A stretch of 64,000 nt of DNA, taken from NCBI RefSeq assembly GCF_900142725.1, contig NZ_FRBW01000003.1, positions 372,001 to 436,000 of the forward strand, written 5' to 3'. Positions 29,001 to 38,828 of this stretch are shown in pieces. The DNA comes from Roseibium suaedae (lineage in GTDB: Bacteria > Pseudomonadota > Alphaproteobacteria > Rhizobiales > Stappiaceae). How positions within the stretch are numbered: the stretch's first letter is position 1; every line of letters begins with the position of its first letter. The translations under genes and the position numbers were made by a program. The notes below the pieces were generated by a model, which saw only the letters and a list, made by a program, of their open reading frames with translations, made no database searches and was not told the DNA's origin.

Positions 29001-29167
29001 AGCTCCGCAAGGAGCTTCGCGAGTGTCGGTTACGGATTGAGGCGGCGGCGTTGGACGGCAGTACGCCATCCAGGAAAATGGAACCCATCATCCGCTCGCA
29101 AATCGAGCACCTTCAGCAAATGCTCGAGACGATCAAGTCCGAAGAGGAAGGAGCCAGAGCGAAATGA
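26015..29167 (+). CDS. sspC: SspC-like large ATPase
   Basis: The 1050-residue protein has one P-loop ATPase near the N-terminus: Walker A SSYGSGKS (about residues 47-54) and Walker B VAIVWDEFGRH (Asp151-Glu152). The rest is long and mainly helical without other motifs I can name; the last 100 residues look coiled (LRKELRECRLRIEAAAL). It stands where sspC stands in sspBCD operons, between the DUF4007 gene and the PP-loop gene. I chose the ATG at 26015, which overlaps the sspB stop as ATGA; an in-frame ATG at 25976 is possible. It ends in an ATGA overlap with sspD. Confidence 0.72.
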   Translation: MTRKMFRSINIADDVWHSERVSHYIPTSRSAPVVSAVIRPGATMVVSSYGSGKSLAASVGAICVRNAPDDGPFLKDMAVRMAGISNDGAELIGSRAKSGARGAMVLLSGYVRDLPAEICASLGLGNLKTMQKTLNAVSKLEGVDHVAIVWDEFGRHLEGLVMDGRSRDLDNVQRLAEWSVRTDAPTASLTLLLHQNLLAYAESLNQTARSEWRKIEGRFEQIRFVEDSRELYGLLAESIAGRTDALPDKRMIGSIAEGAVESGWFDGMTSADATETMLSRAWPLSAGALQVLPRLVSRVGQNERSLFSFIEGVSLEDPIGLNEVYLAFSEAIRSDVGVGGLHRKWVEAESARGKCATDLELEIVSATFLLQIGLSGERRHLTRAALELAVRSKGYSRKDVHAAVSDLISRKLILHRKLNDDVSVWHGADIDVASRVSDERMKIMTGFDLPGFLSEQHPAPFVKPIRHNLEKGTSRYLSGFYVMPENLADFLEFGAPEAPWGAVAYVMCGSADDVRVAREAAESDTREDTVIVIPHDPVQVLEASLEIASLLSLKSDNAFLSEDPLVGTEIDELLGVARRHLELAMHRLTSQRPSAATWYSGGRVLNVNWDRPASASASDMMDRLFPLTPKIVNDQMVRQRISRQMTTNRIRLITKIMEHADKSALGYASDDGSAEASIYRTLLQHTGVHVSDPDGTGRFAETGELQCPGLAEAWMKIRDFFVEPGRKSLTDISDALAAAPIGMAEGVIPVYVMAGYKAFGSCVSIYSDGDYVPDILGFESVRMFETPDKHTFVIHDKKEETLSYLAEISFAFAQKRPGKYQEHVRFADDCLKEWMTTVADGARRSRRLTDDARGLLRLIQEASDPADLFLVKIPETFGKRTKKGLPGIVSKIETCRTVIDGLIDGYLRDAVEIIQATLSVGNAEDTMEGIRRWVSCMDVDMMIRRPDLRQTDKAILRTANESLQGNRHTPETLARVFTSVLLQRGIERWQDNTAEQLRKELRECRLRIEAAALDGSTPSRKMEPIIRSQIEHLQQMLETIKSEEEGARAK

Positions 29168-29979
29168 CGATCAGACCTGTTCATGTCGATGACGCGTCAA
29201 TGGATAAGAACGCACGGCACATCGTTCCTCTTTCCGGCGGAAAGGACAGCACAGCCCTAGCGATCTACCTGAGCCAATGTAATCCGGACGTCGACTACGA
29301 GTACGTTTTCTCGGACACTGGAGCTGAACTTCCAGAAACATACGATTACTTTGAGCGCCTTCAGAACGTTCTGGGGAAGAAGGTGACCAGGATCACGGCC
29401 CTCGACCTTCTCGGCGTTTCGGAGAAACACGGACGGTCGCCCTTCGACGTGGTCCTCTACGAACACTTCTCCGGGTTCCTTCCGAGTCCCCGCTCCCGGT
29501 GGTGCACCCGGATGCTGAAGATCCATCCGTACGAGAAATACATCGGATCCGACCGGGCCTACTCCTACATCGGCATCCGCGCGGACGAGAACCGCTCCGG
29601 CTACACGGGAAACGGAAAACCCGTACTGCTGTCCGAAGAGCCGAACATCATCCCCGTCTACCCGTTCAAGGACGACGGGATGACCGTTTCCGACATCATG
29701 CACCTCCTGGAAGACAGCGGTCTGGGATCCCCCGAGTATTATGAATGGCGGTCGAGGTCGGGCTGTTATTTTTGTTTTTATCAACAGATCGCCGAATGGC
29801 AGGGACTGAAAGAACGGCATCCCGACTTGTATGAGAAGGCCAAGGAGTACGAGTCCGGCAAGAACGGTCGTAAATTCACCTGGGTCGACGGCCGTTCCCT
29901 CGACCAGATCGAGCAAATGCCCAAACGCACGATGAAGCCGAAATCCGACGAGGACGGCTGCGCGATCTGCCACCTCTGA
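29164..29979 (+). CDS. sspD: SspD/DndC-like PP-loop sulfurtransferase (PAPS-reductase family)
   Basis: The 271-residue protein has the ATP pyrophosphatase loop SGGKDS at residues 24-29, then FSDTGAELPET and SPRSRWCTRMLKI, typical of the PAPS-reductase/DndC fold. Cysteines that could hold a 4Fe-4S cluster are seen in WCTRM, SGCYFCFYQQ and the C-terminal DGCAICHL. DndC and SspD activate the DNA backbone phosphate with ATP and insert the sulfur delivered by the desulfurase. The gene overlaps sspC by ATGA and is followed 8 bp later by sspF. Confidence 0.88.
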   Translation: MTIRPVHVDDASMDKNARHIVPLSGGKDSTALAIYLSQCNPDVDYEYVFSDTGAELPETYDYFERLQNVLGKKVTRITALDLLGVSEKHGRSPFDVVLYEHFSGFLPSPRSRWCTRMLKIHPYEKYIGSDRAYSYIGIRADENRSGYTGNGKPVLLSEEPNIIPVYPFKDDGMTVSDIMHLLEDSGLGSPEYYEWRSRSGCYFCFYQQIAEWQGLKERHPDLYEKAKEYESGKNGRKFTWVDGRSLDQIEQMPKRTMKPKSDEDGCAICHL

Positions 29980-29987
29980 GGCCCTCG

Positions 29988-31805
29988 ATGCATAAAAATC
30001 CCATCGTAGACTTCATCAGGACCTACGGCCCATCGGCCTCATCGGACTCGATATACGACGAACACGTCGTCAGCTCGTCGGAGCGTCTTGGCGTAAGCCC
30101 CATCGAGGTCGAAAGCGGACGTCTCGACGACCTCGTTCTCAATTTTCAATCTCCCAACCCGAAAAACGTAATTCTCACCGGGACGGCCGGAGACGGAAAG
30201 ACCTGGCATTGTCGGCGGATCTTCGAGAAACTCGGCGGTGACCTTACGATCTGGCAGTCCAAACACGGCATGCTCGAAACGACACTTCCCGGATCCGGCA
30301 TCAGGCTCGTTATCGTCAAGGACCTCAGCCAGTTCGAAGGCAACGACCTTCAGCGCGAAATTCTGCAAGGAATGATAGGCTCCCTGCTCGGACGCGATCA
30401 GGCGACCGTCTATCTGGTCGCCGCGAACGACGGCCAGCTTCTTCGGTTCTGGAGGAAATACTCAAGCGAAGGTCCCGACGTCGACCGGATCGGCCAACAT
30501 ATCCGCACCATGCTCGAGACCGGATCCGAGCGATGTGACGACCTCCATCTCGAGATGCACAATCTCAGTCGTCAACGTCACGACGTCCTGTTCAGTCAAC
30601 TCGTGGATGCGGTGCATAACCACGACGGCTGGACACTCTGCAACGACTGCCCGTTACTGGCCGGAGAGAAATGCGCAATCCGTAGAAACAGGGCAATCAT
30701 CGGCACCGACGGTGCGACACGGCAGCGCCTGACGGACCTCATTCGCATCGCCGCTGCCAACGATCAGCATCTTCCGATGCGCCACCTTCTTCTTTTGATC
30801 GCGAACATCGTACTGGGCGTTTCCGGAAAGAAGACTCCCATGATGACCTGCAAGACGGCCCATGAACTGGCCGACAACGACACCCGGCAGCTTTCCAATC
30901 CGTTCGACAACGCCCTCGGGCTGAACCTCGGGCTCAAGGAGAGCATGGGCTATCTCTGCTTCTCAATTCTTCACAATGCGGGGATCGGCGAGGAAACGAA
31001 CAACGAGATCGACGGACTGCTGATCGAAGGCCAGCCGTCCGACCTCTACGATCAATACGTCAAAAACGACGAACTTCACGGCGCCAATCTCTTCGAGAAC
31101 AAGAGGAGCAGTTACAGGCGGGGCGAGATCGAGGACTATTCCGAATTTCAACAGGACCTCGAAACCCAGCGAAGAAGACTGTTTTTCACCCTGCCCGATA
31201 CCGATGAGGACGACGAGATAGATCCCTGGAAGCTGACCGTTTTCAAATACGGGGGGATGTACGTCAGTTTCTGGGACGGACTTAACGAAGGAAGAATGGA
31301 CGAACACATCAGAAGCCGGCTCGTGATCGGCCTGAACCGGAGCTACTCCGGAATGATGTGCGAGGACAGCGCAACACTCTATCTAACAGGCCCGGCGGCC
31401 AACGCCCAAAGCCGTGTCGGCCGGGTTCTCGACTACGATATGCCCGTTGGCTCCTCCAAGAGGGACCTGGTCATGTTCGACTTCGAACCCGGGGATCCCT
31501 TCAATAGGCCGAAGATGACGGTCAGGTTCCGCAGATCCCATGGCGACTCATTCATCGAACTCGCTTCCGCACCGCTTCAGCCGATCCTATTCGAATACCT
31601 GCTCCGCGTCCGAGAAGGAAGTCTTCCGAGCAGCTTCTCACGTCAGTGTTTCGAGGAATTGCGTCAATTCAGACTACGCATTCTCGCTGGCCTGGAGGCC
31701 AATGACCTTATCGACATAGATCACTTGAAAGACCTGAGGATCGTCAAGCTCGGAGAAAGCGGACGCTTGCAGCCTGAAGAGCTGGGTGTGACGGAGAGCA
31801 TTTAA
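29988..31805 (+). CDS. sspF: SspF/DptF-like restriction ATPase
   Basis: The 605-residue protein has a Walker A motif TGTAGDGKT at residues 64-72, in an arrangement typical of DptF. A putative zinc site follows in the middle (CNDCPLLAGEKCAI). DptF/SspF is the first component of the three-gene restriction module paired with phosphorothioation. It is read 8 bp after sspD with a GAGG site. In known systems the F-G-H trio attacks or blocks replication of DNA that lacks the sulfur mark. Confidence 0.72.
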   Translation: MHKNPIVDFIRTYGPSASSDSIYDEHVVSSSERLGVSPIEVESGRLDDLVLNFQSPNPKNVILTGTAGDGKTWHCRRIFEKLGGDLTIWQSKHGMLETTLPGSGIRLVIVKDLSQFEGNDLQREILQGMIGSLLGRDQATVYLVAANDGQLLRFWRKYSSEGPDVDRIGQHIRTMLETGSERCDDLHLEMHNLSRQRHDVLFSQLVDAVHNHDGWTLCNDCPLLAGEKCAIRRNRAIIGTDGATRQRLTDLIRIAAANDQHLPMRHLLLLIANIVLGVSGKKTPMMTCKTAHELADNDTRQLSNPFDNALGLNLGLKESMGYLCFSILHNAGIGEETNNEIDGLLIEGQPSDLYDQYVKNDELHGANLFENKRSSYRRGEIEDYSEFQQDLETQRRRLFFTLPDTDEDDEIDPWKLTVFKYGGMYVSFWDGLNEGRMDEHIRSRLVIGLNRSYSGMMCEDSATLYLTGPAANAQSRVGRVLDYDMPVGSSKRDLVMFDFEPGDPFNRPKMTVRFRRSHGDSFIELASAPLQPILFEYLLRVREGSLPSSFSRQCFEELRQFRLRILAGLEANDLIDIDHLKDLRIVKLGESGRLQPEELGVTESI

Positions 31806-31807
31806 AT

Positions 31808-33364
31808 ATGACCATGAGCCACCTTCAGGGAGCCCTGGAGTCCCCCAACGATCATGAAACCGACGTCTGGATCGAACAGCAGATCTGGGGGCATCGGCTG
31901 TATAACGACCAAACGCCGTGGCTGCTCCTGCTGGAGGCGCTCGGCATTATGCAGTTCCGGAACTCCGACGCGAACCACTCTCTCATCTTTCCCGGTCTCA
32001 TCGACGGTCGCCACGAGAACTTCACGTATTCCCTCGCCATGCGCGAAGAACTTCGGACCATCCTGTTCAAGGATCGCCACATCGAGGAGATCGCATCATC
32101 CGGCGCATCGGATGCTCACATGTGGAACGAGTGGTTCGCTCGCGTTATGCCGGGTGGAGAAGGAGCGAACAAACTCGGTTATCTGCGAAAGCGTTTCACG
32201 CACTTCACCGCCTTCGCCAATGCGGTCGCGCTCCTGAGAGCCGCGGAAATCGAAAGCAACCGCACGAGACGAGCGACGTCCAGACACCTTGCTCCGCGTG
32301 GCCCCAACATGCTTACCGCGGACTATGGAGAAGGACGGAAAGGAACCCCGAACAAGGACCGCCGTTTCTTCTCGAGGGGTGGAGAACTCCTCTACATGAT
32401 GCTCAATCGGAGCGCCCGGAGAGAGACGCTCGAGAGCCTCGTCGCCGATCGCCTTCTCGCTGATCGGAACAAATGGGACACGCTCGCCCGGGTGTTTCAA
32501 CCGAAGGAGGAGAACAAGTCCGTTTCCTTCGACAGTCTCGGCTATCTGCCGATGCCTTCCCATCCCGCCTATGATCGGATCGCCGAGGATTGGGTGAGTC
32601 TCCTGTCTCTGCACAAACTGCCGGACGACAGCCTGCTCGACCCCCTGATGCGTCTGACCGGCCTGGGCATCATCCGGTACATGATCGAACGCGCCACCGA
32701 GGTTCTTGGCATCGATGATGAAATGACCCTGGCCATGCCGATCGACATGGTCAGCACGACAACCGTCGGCGTGAAGAAAATCTCGAAAGACTGCTTCCGG
32801 CAGCACAGGGACATCACGAGGATGGTGATCGAGCGGGTCGTCGACGACGTCGAGGGAACCGCTGAATGGGCGACCGCAAAAACGGCAGTCAACCCGGTTC
32901 AGGCGATCAACGATCTCGTCAATCGCAAGTTCCACTTCAAGACGGATGACCCGGTCAAACCGGCGGCTTTCCCGGAACTCATCAAAAAAGAAGCCATCAG
33001 CAACCACGATCAGCATTTGGGACGGGTCATAGGTTTTTACGCCGAACAGATCGGTCTTGCCGTCGCACGGAAAGGCGTCGGCCGCTGGTATGCCGCCAGT
33101 GACGGAATCATCGAAGCACTCGTCTACGCCAACGTCAACGAACCATGGGAGTTCGAGGCATTCCTGACGAAGCTCTGGGATCGATACGGAATCATAATCG
33201 GCCCACATGTTGCCGGAAAGGCCTTCAAAACATTCAACTACGGACACTTCAAGGCAAACGAGAGACTCTTCGAAGAAAGGCTACGCGTCCTCGGTCTTTT
33301 GAACCGACTGTCTGACGATTGTGCGTTCGTGAAAAACCCGTTCCACGGAGGCAAAACAACATGA
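31808..33364 (+). CDS. sspG: SspG/DptG-like restriction component
   Basis: The 518-residue protein shows no P-loop, nuclease or membrane motif that I can name. Its identity rests on position: it lies between the DptF-like ATPase and the DptH-like FtsK protein, matching the fixed F-G-H order, and its length fits. The block MLNRSARRETLESLVADRLL and the N-terminal pattern DVWIEQQIWGHRLYNDQTPWLLLLEAL look like a conserved family core. It ends in an ATGA overlap with sspH. Confidence 0.65.
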   Translation: MTMSHLQGALESPNDHETDVWIEQQIWGHRLYNDQTPWLLLLEALGIMQFRNSDANHSLIFPGLIDGRHENFTYSLAMREELRTILFKDRHIEEIASSGASDAHMWNEWFARVMPGGEGANKLGYLRKRFTHFTAFANAVALLRAAEIESNRTRRATSRHLAPRGPNMLTADYGEGRKGTPNKDRRFFSRGGELLYMMLNRSARRETLESLVADRLLADRNKWDTLARVFQPKEENKSVSFDSLGYLPMPSHPAYDRIAEDWVSLLSLHKLPDDSLLDPLMRLTGLGIIRYMIERATEVLGIDDEMTLAMPIDMVSTTTVGVKKISKDCFRQHRDITRMVIERVVDDVEGTAEWATAKTAVNPVQAINDLVNRKFHFKTDDPVKPAAFPELIKKEAISNHDQHLGRVIGFYAEQIGLAVARKGVGRWYAASDGIIEALVYANVNEPWEFEAFLTKLWDRYGIIIGPHVAGKAFKTFNYGHFKANERLFEERLRVLGLLNRLSDDCAFVKNPFHGGKTT

Positions 33365-36300
33365 CGGCTGCCACAAGGCCCGATTACGACCTCATCGGCC
33401 AGGTTGCGGCCAAGGTGATCGAACGTGCGATCAAGGATGATCCGACGAAAAAACCTCTGTTTGCGATCGTCGGACTCGAACCCGGGCTGACCAGTGCGAT
33501 CGTACGCAAGGTTCACTCGACCATTCCCGGCGTCGAGGCCTACGTGAACCCGGAGCTAAGCGACGACAGTCTCCCGTCCTCCATGCTCTCATCTGAAAGC
33601 GCGACCCACTTCCGCAACATGGAGAAGTCGGAAGGGGAAGGAGCCATCCTGATCGCCACGTCTACGGACCACCTCGAGGTCGTCGGCGCAACCGTTAAGG
33701 ACATCAAGAAGATCTCCGAACAATCCCTGCTACGCGAGGAGGACATCTGGATAGACTGTTGCCACGAGCTGCGGACGCTGAATGAACGGGGACGTGAAAA
33801 TCTGCGCAGGTTCATGATTGCCTCCTACGAGGCCGGACTCGTGATCAACGGCCTGCCCATGTTTGCGGCGTTCATGCTCGCTCTCGACAAGTCGTTCGAA
33901 AGCACGCCGAACCTCTCCAAATGCATGGACGACGCCCTGCCGTATTTCCGAATTCCGGCAGGCGCCGGGCACTTCAAGGTGCCCTCGTCGAACGATCGCC
34001 CGAAATCCGTCGCGAAATGGCGCACGGAACTGGCCGAGATCCAGACGCGCGCCGAAAATGCGATCTACCTCCGGAACGACCGTGGCAGTCCTCTCGACCT
34101 CAAGGAACTCTCCCTTCGCGTCGAGGAACTTTTCTCCGAAGGACGAATTTCGTCCGATGACGCGAACAAGCTGAAAGCCCTCGTAGAAGACGGAGCGGTT
34201 CACGCCGGTGATTGGACCGCAGCACAAGAGGAGGCGGTCAAACTGCCTTGGGACGTTTTCGTCCTCCTCTTGAAGCAGAGCAAGGCGCCGAAGAAGGCCC
34301 CTCTCGGAGCGGCGACACTGGATTGGTTCGACACCAACGAACCCTCATCCCTATCCGACGATGAGAAGGAACTTCTCACCTCCATTGCGTCGGAACGGGA
34401 CGATGCGGACGATCAGGAACGGGAACTCTTCTTCCGGCTTCGGGAGTCCCTGAAATCCGACAAGCGCCTTCTCAAGCGATGGGAATCGTTCGTCTTCCGC
34501 AAGATCGAAGAGCACGACAACCTGCTCTCGGGCATTCTGATCGCGGCGGCCGACCTTAAGAAATCCATCGAAGACCTTCCGGACGATCCGATTTTTCTGA
34601 TCAAGATGGTCGGTGCAGAGAAGCTGTCGTTCTGGAAAGAGAAGAATACGGACCTGTGCCGTTACCTGAGGGACAATTGGCGCAGTCTGCCCGGACTCGT
34701 GAGTGACGTAGCCGTGCTGGATTTCGGGCTTCTCTGGAGCCATTCCGACCACTGGGATGACGGTAAGACCAGCGAAAAGACTTCCCAGATATCCCGGCAG
34801 TTCAAATTCGATATCTTCGTCGTCGACAGATCCGATACCACGACAGAAGAGGATCGGAAGAACGCGATCAAGACGGCCAAGCACTCCACCCAGCTCGTGT
34901 GGACGATGCCGCCCAATTCCTTCGCGAACGCCTATTCGGCGAACGTGCGGGACATTGCCAATTTCGATAGCGACGCCGCCATCCTCGCGCTCGGCAGGTT
35001 CTCACGATCCCAGGCATCCGACAGGCCCGGGAACGGCGTTATCAGCCTTGATGATCGTTCCAGCGTTCAGGACGCCTTCGACAAACGGGAAGGAGCGCTC
35101 GTCGAGGTCAACGATACGAACCTCAATATGGGACAGGTCTTCCGGGCCGCGCTCACTGAGCTTCGTGGGGACATACTCATCGCGGAAAGCGCCGCCGAAA
35201 TCGAGTCGTCGTTCAACGCTTTCGAAAAATCCTACACCAGTGCCGTCAGGGGGTTTGCGGACGGGACGGGTGCCGGACTTCTAAATGACGATATTTACGA
35301 ACAATCCCGCCGCTACGGCGAACTTCTTCAAAACCTGAGGCGTCTGGCCAGAAACGACGTTTGCAGGGAACGCCTTTGGCAGCCTGCCCTGTCGATTGGC
35401 CTCGCCTGGTCAACGGATGCGCCACCGGCCGCCATTTCTTGTCCCTGGCACCCGTTTCGCCTCGCCGAGCACTGCGCGAAAGCGGAACGCGCCGCCGAGG
35501 CGCTTCGAGCGCTCCTCAAGAGCGGCGACAATGGCGCGGACCTGAGGACATTCGCTATCTCCGAAGCCCGATCCATCGAGCGGAGCTGGCATCCAAACCT
35601 CTCCCTCACGCCGCTGACCTCCAAACCGAGGCTTCTTGTCGAAACCTCCCATTTCGCCGGGTTCGGGTACATGGAACCCCCGACGGTGGACGAAGGCGCG
35701 AACGAATCTTTCGACAGCTACGCCAAGGAGGCCACCAGCGAACTCCTAACCGTCGCCAAGGAATATCTCGACATCCACCCGCACGAACGGGCCAACTTTT
35801 CCGCAGTGCTCTACAATGCGGACAATCGGGAACTTCCGGCGAAACTGGCGGACCAGCTCGCCCGCAAGGTCGAGCACGAGGCGGATCTTCGCTGCGACCT
35901 CATCCTGACCCACACCAACCCGGAACGCCTCCGCGAGATATACGCGGATCAGAACAACCGCATCTCCATGGAGCTGGACGGCGTTCTCGCCAGCGAGGCC
36001 GCCCAGACGTTCCTATCTCGACTCCGCGTCGGCTTCGTCGACGTGGATTCCGTCGATAACGGCTCCGGCACGCACAAGGCGGATGTCGCGCTACTGCACG
36101 ATGTCATCTCCCGATCCGCACTGGTATCCTGGCGGAAGATTCACCAACCCAGAAGGGGATGGCCGTCCTTTCACAGCCACCTCCCGGACGAGCAAACCCG
36201 TCGTCAGTCTCATGCCAAGGGCGAGCGCAAGAGCGAAATGCTCCTCATTCCGTCCACGCGACCGGTCGAGGTGCAGGCCTACGTCAACCTCATTCACGAC

Positions 36301-38730
36301 CTTCACCGCGACGACAAGAACGACACGCTCGAAAACTACGCCCCCGTCAGGGAGATAAACTTCGCCGACAGCTCGGTCGGGGACGCGATCAGAAAAGCTC
36401 ACAACGTTGCAGAATGGGTGGTGACTTACGACGAAATCGCCGATCGGCAACTCCTGAAGAACAACGACATCAATGTCATTCGTTTCATCACGCGCCCCGG
36501 GGCCTCGCACAATCTTATCGTTTCCACGAACAAGACCGGAGGCATCCTTCATTCCCGAATCCAGGACAAGCTGATCGACCTGACCCCCAAGCGCGGGCAG
36601 GATCTGAGTAGACTGGCGGACGAGTTCATCAAGGCCGCCGCGAGGATCTCCGGGCGGGTCGTTCTCCAGGCCGCGCGGAGTGAGAAAAATGCGCACGAAC
36701 TGATTGGCCTCGTTCTCAGCGATTTTGCAATCAGAGCATCCCTGCCGAACGACCTCACTCCCGTCGCCTGTCTGCTGCTTGACGATTTTTCCGACTGGCT
36801 CGGCCATTCTGGAAAGAAGGCGGACCTCATGTACCTGTGCATCGGCGAGAAGGACGACGAGCCGTTCGTCGAACTGGTGATCGTGGAGAGCAAGTTCGTC
36901 GGGAAAGCCAATCAGGCCCAGGAAATGAAGTCGTCATGGGAGCAGACTCGCTCCACGACCGGGGACCTGAAGAGCAGGCTCATTCTCGACAGCGACAAGC
37001 TCAACAGGAGGATGTGGCGCTCGCGGGTCGCCGACCTCCTGCTGGAACACGGAGTGTTTCCGCAATCCCCGGACGGGGCGACGCCCGATATCTGGACGGA
37101 TATGCTTCGCAGCAATGACGCCGATGTCCGCCTGCGAGCCGCATCCATGGTCTTCATCCATGACACGACCGACGATGAACTCGACCCGTACATTCCGAAG
37201 GAGGGCGAGGCCGAAATGCGGCAGTTCGCCTTCAACCAACACCGTATCGAAACCATGATACGGGAGTTCGAAGGATCGGAGGAAAGAAAAACCTCCTTCC
37301 TTCAGTTGCCTCATCCGGCAGGAAGCAAACTCCTGCCCGACCCGTCCCCCCCTGCGGACGAGCCCCACGAGGCACCGACGGAACCCGTCGTCGACATGCG
37401 GACACCCGACGAAGGGATCCCGGCCGACCCGGGAGACACCGCACCGCCGACCTCGGAAACCGAAGAACCCGTCAAGGAGACCGAGGAAGCCGTCGATCGG
37501 TCCTTCCCGCCGAAAGATACGGACGGCGGCAGTTATCCGATGTCGGTTATGGAGTACATGTACGCCCAGCCCGCATCCGTCGACACCGAAGCCGACAACC
37601 AATGGCTCGAGACGACGCAGGTTTCCCTGAGGAGGGCTCTGAAGGGCTACGGCATGGAGACGGAGATCGTCGACGCACGGCTCACTCCGATCTCCGGGAT
37701 GATCAGCTTCAAAGGGAACGACAATCTGACGGTCCAGCAGGTCACCAAGAAGAAGGAGGAACTGCAAACCTCCCACGGTATCGTCGTAACCGACGTTCGT
37801 CCCGGCGTCGGCGAGGTTCTCGTCATGGTGCGCAGACCCAACAGAAGGGTTCTTTCCCTGACCGAACTCTGGAAACGCCGTGAACTCCCGGAGACAGCTC
37901 CCGTCTATAATGGCAGTTTCCTGATCGGCGAGAGAGAGGAGAACGGAGAACTCGTCTACCTCAATCTTTACGGAGAGAACGGCGGTCAGCCCCAGCACGG
38001 TCCCCACACCCTGATCGCCGGCGAGTCGAACAGCGGCAAGGGCGTCCTCACGAGGAACCTGATCCTCGACATCCTGGCGACGAACTCGCCCCGCAATCTC
38101 CGTCTCAAGTTCATCGACCCCAAGTTCGGCGGGGACTACCGCTGGCTGAGGGGCATGCCGCACATGGACGGCGACATCATCACCTCCCCGGATCTGGCGA
38201 TCGCCGCGTTCCGGGAACTGGTGGATGAGATGGAACGTCGGTACGAGGAAATCATGAAGATCGCCTCCAACATCGATAAGTACAACGCCAAGGTCGCTCC
38301 GGAGGCACGGCTTCCGCGGATCGTTCTCGTTCACGATGAACTCGGCGACTGGACCGCGGACAAGGAGAACACCGAATATCAGGAAGCGGTCTCGAACCAG
38401 GTCGTCAGACTGGCGCAGAAAGCCCGTGCGGCCGGGGTTCACCTCATCGTCATCACGCAGCGCCCGGACAAGGATGCCCTGCCGTCACAGGTCAAGGCGA
38501 ACCTGAACAACAAGATCTGCCTCAAGGTGTCGTCTGGCATAAACTCGCGCATCGTTCTCGATGAGACGGGAGCCGAAAACCTCATCGGACGGGGCCACTT
38601 CGCCGCGAAACTCGCCAATGAAATCCCGACCGGCAATTCCGGACTTATCATCGGGCAGGCGCCTTTCATCGACGAGGACGATGCGGATGACTTGGCGGAA
38701 GCGATCAAAAAACACTGGGGGAGAGCCTGA
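33361..38730 (+). CDS. sspH: SspH/DptH-like protein with FtsK/HerA-type ATPase
   Basis: The 1789-residue protein ends in an FtsK/SpoIIIE-like motor: Walker A GESNSGKG (1554-1561), Walker B IVLVHDE (1654-1660), and VHLIVITQRPDKDALP. A central block looks like a PD-(D/E)xK nuclease: Asp1155 in KKADLMYL, then Glu1176-Ser-Lys1178 in ELVIVESKF. An acidic, Pro-rich linker lies at about residues 1335-1385. DptH/SspH is the large translocase of the restriction module. I start it at 33361 because of the ATGA overlap with sspG. It is the last gene before the methyltransferase-like gene, 98 bp on. Confidence 0.8.
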   Translation: MTAATRPDYDLIGQVAAKVIERAIKDDPTKKPLFAIVGLEPGLTSAIVRKVHSTIPGVEAYVNPELSDDSLPSSMLSSESATHFRNMEKSEGEGAILIATSTDHLEVVGATVKDIKKISEQSLLREEDIWIDCCHELRTLNERGRENLRRFMIASYEAGLVINGLPMFAAFMLALDKSFESTPNLSKCMDDALPYFRIPAGAGHFKVPSSNDRPKSVAKWRTELAEIQTRAENAIYLRNDRGSPLDLKELSLRVEELFSEGRISSDDANKLKALVEDGAVHAGDWTAAQEEAVKLPWDVFVLLLKQSKAPKKAPLGAATLDWFDTNEPSSLSDDEKELLTSIASERDDADDQERELFFRLRESLKSDKRLLKRWESFVFRKIEEHDNLLSGILIAAADLKKSIEDLPDDPIFLIKMVGAEKLSFWKEKNTDLCRYLRDNWRSLPGLVSDVAVLDFGLLWSHSDHWDDGKTSEKTSQISRQFKFDIFVVDRSDTTTEEDRKNAIKTAKHSTQLVWTMPPNSFANAYSANVRDIANFDSDAAILALGRFSRSQASDRPGNGVISLDDRSSVQDAFDKREGALVEVNDTNLNMGQVFRAALTELRGDILIAESAAEIESSFNAFEKSYTSAVRGFADGTGAGLLNDDIYEQSRRYGELLQNLRRLARNDVCRERLWQPALSIGLAWSTDAPPAAISCPWHPFRLAEHCAKAERAAEALRALLKSGDNGADLRTFAISEARSIERSWHPNLSLTPLTSKPRLLVETSHFAGFGYMEPPTVDEGANESFDSYAKEATSELLTVAKEYLDIHPHERANFSAVLYNADNRELPAKLADQLARKVEHEADLRCDLILTHTNPERLREIYADQNNRISMELDGVLASEAAQTFLSRLRVGFVDVDSVDNGSGTHKADVALLHDVISRSALVSWRKIHQPRRGWPSFHSHLPDEQTRRQSHAKGERKSEMLLIPSTRPVEVQAYVNLIHDLHRDDKNDTLENYAPVREINFADSSVGDAIRKAHNVAEWVVTYDEIADRQLLKNNDINVIRFITRPGASHNLIVSTNKTGGILHSRIQDKLIDLTPKRGQDLSRLADEFIKAAARISGRVVLQAARSEKNAHELIGLVLSDFAIRASLPNDLTPVACLLLDDFSDWLGHSGKKADLMYLCIGEKDDEPFVELVIVESKFVGKANQAQEMKSSWEQTRSTTGDLKSRLILDSDKLNRRMWRSRVADLLLEHGVFPQSPDGATPDIWTDMLRSNDADVRLRAASMVFIHDTTDDELDPYIPKEGEAEMRQFAFNQHRIETMIREFEGSEERKTSFLQLPHPAGSKLLPDPSPPADEPHEAPTEPVVDMRTPDEGIPADPGDTAPPTSETEEPVKETEEAVDRSFPPKDTDGGSYPMSVMEYMYAQPASVDTEADNQWLETTQVSLRRALKGYGMETEIVDARLTPISGMISFKGNDNLTVQQVTKKKEELQTSHGIVVTDVRPGVGEVLVMVRRPNRRVLSLTELWKRRELPETAPVYNGSFLIGEREENGELVYLNLYGENGGQPQHGPHTLIAGESNSGKGVLTRNLILDILATNSPRNLRLKFIDPKFGGDYRWLRGMPHMDGDIITSPDLAIAAFRELVDEMERRYEEIMKIASNIDKYNAKVAPEARLPRIVLVHDELGDWTADKENTEYQEAVSNQVVRLAQKARAAGVHLIVITQRPDKDALPSQVKANLNNKICLKVSSGINSRIVLDETGAENLIGRGHFAAKLANEIPTGNSGLIIGQAPFIDEDDADDLAEAIKKHWGRA

Positions 38731-38828
38731 GACTTCCGATGCCTTCCATCGATAGGTTTTCTTTGCGCATTCGCCGGCATTGATTATGGTTCCCGGGTAG
38801 GACATTCACATCCACTCGGGAACCCGCC

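Noticed and set aside
29988-38730. A BREX system based on the large ATPases and PAPS-reductase-like gene
   Set aside because: No PglZ, BrxL or BrxA-type gene is present; the DUF4007/PP-loop order and the DptF-G-H-like trio fit phosphorothioation.
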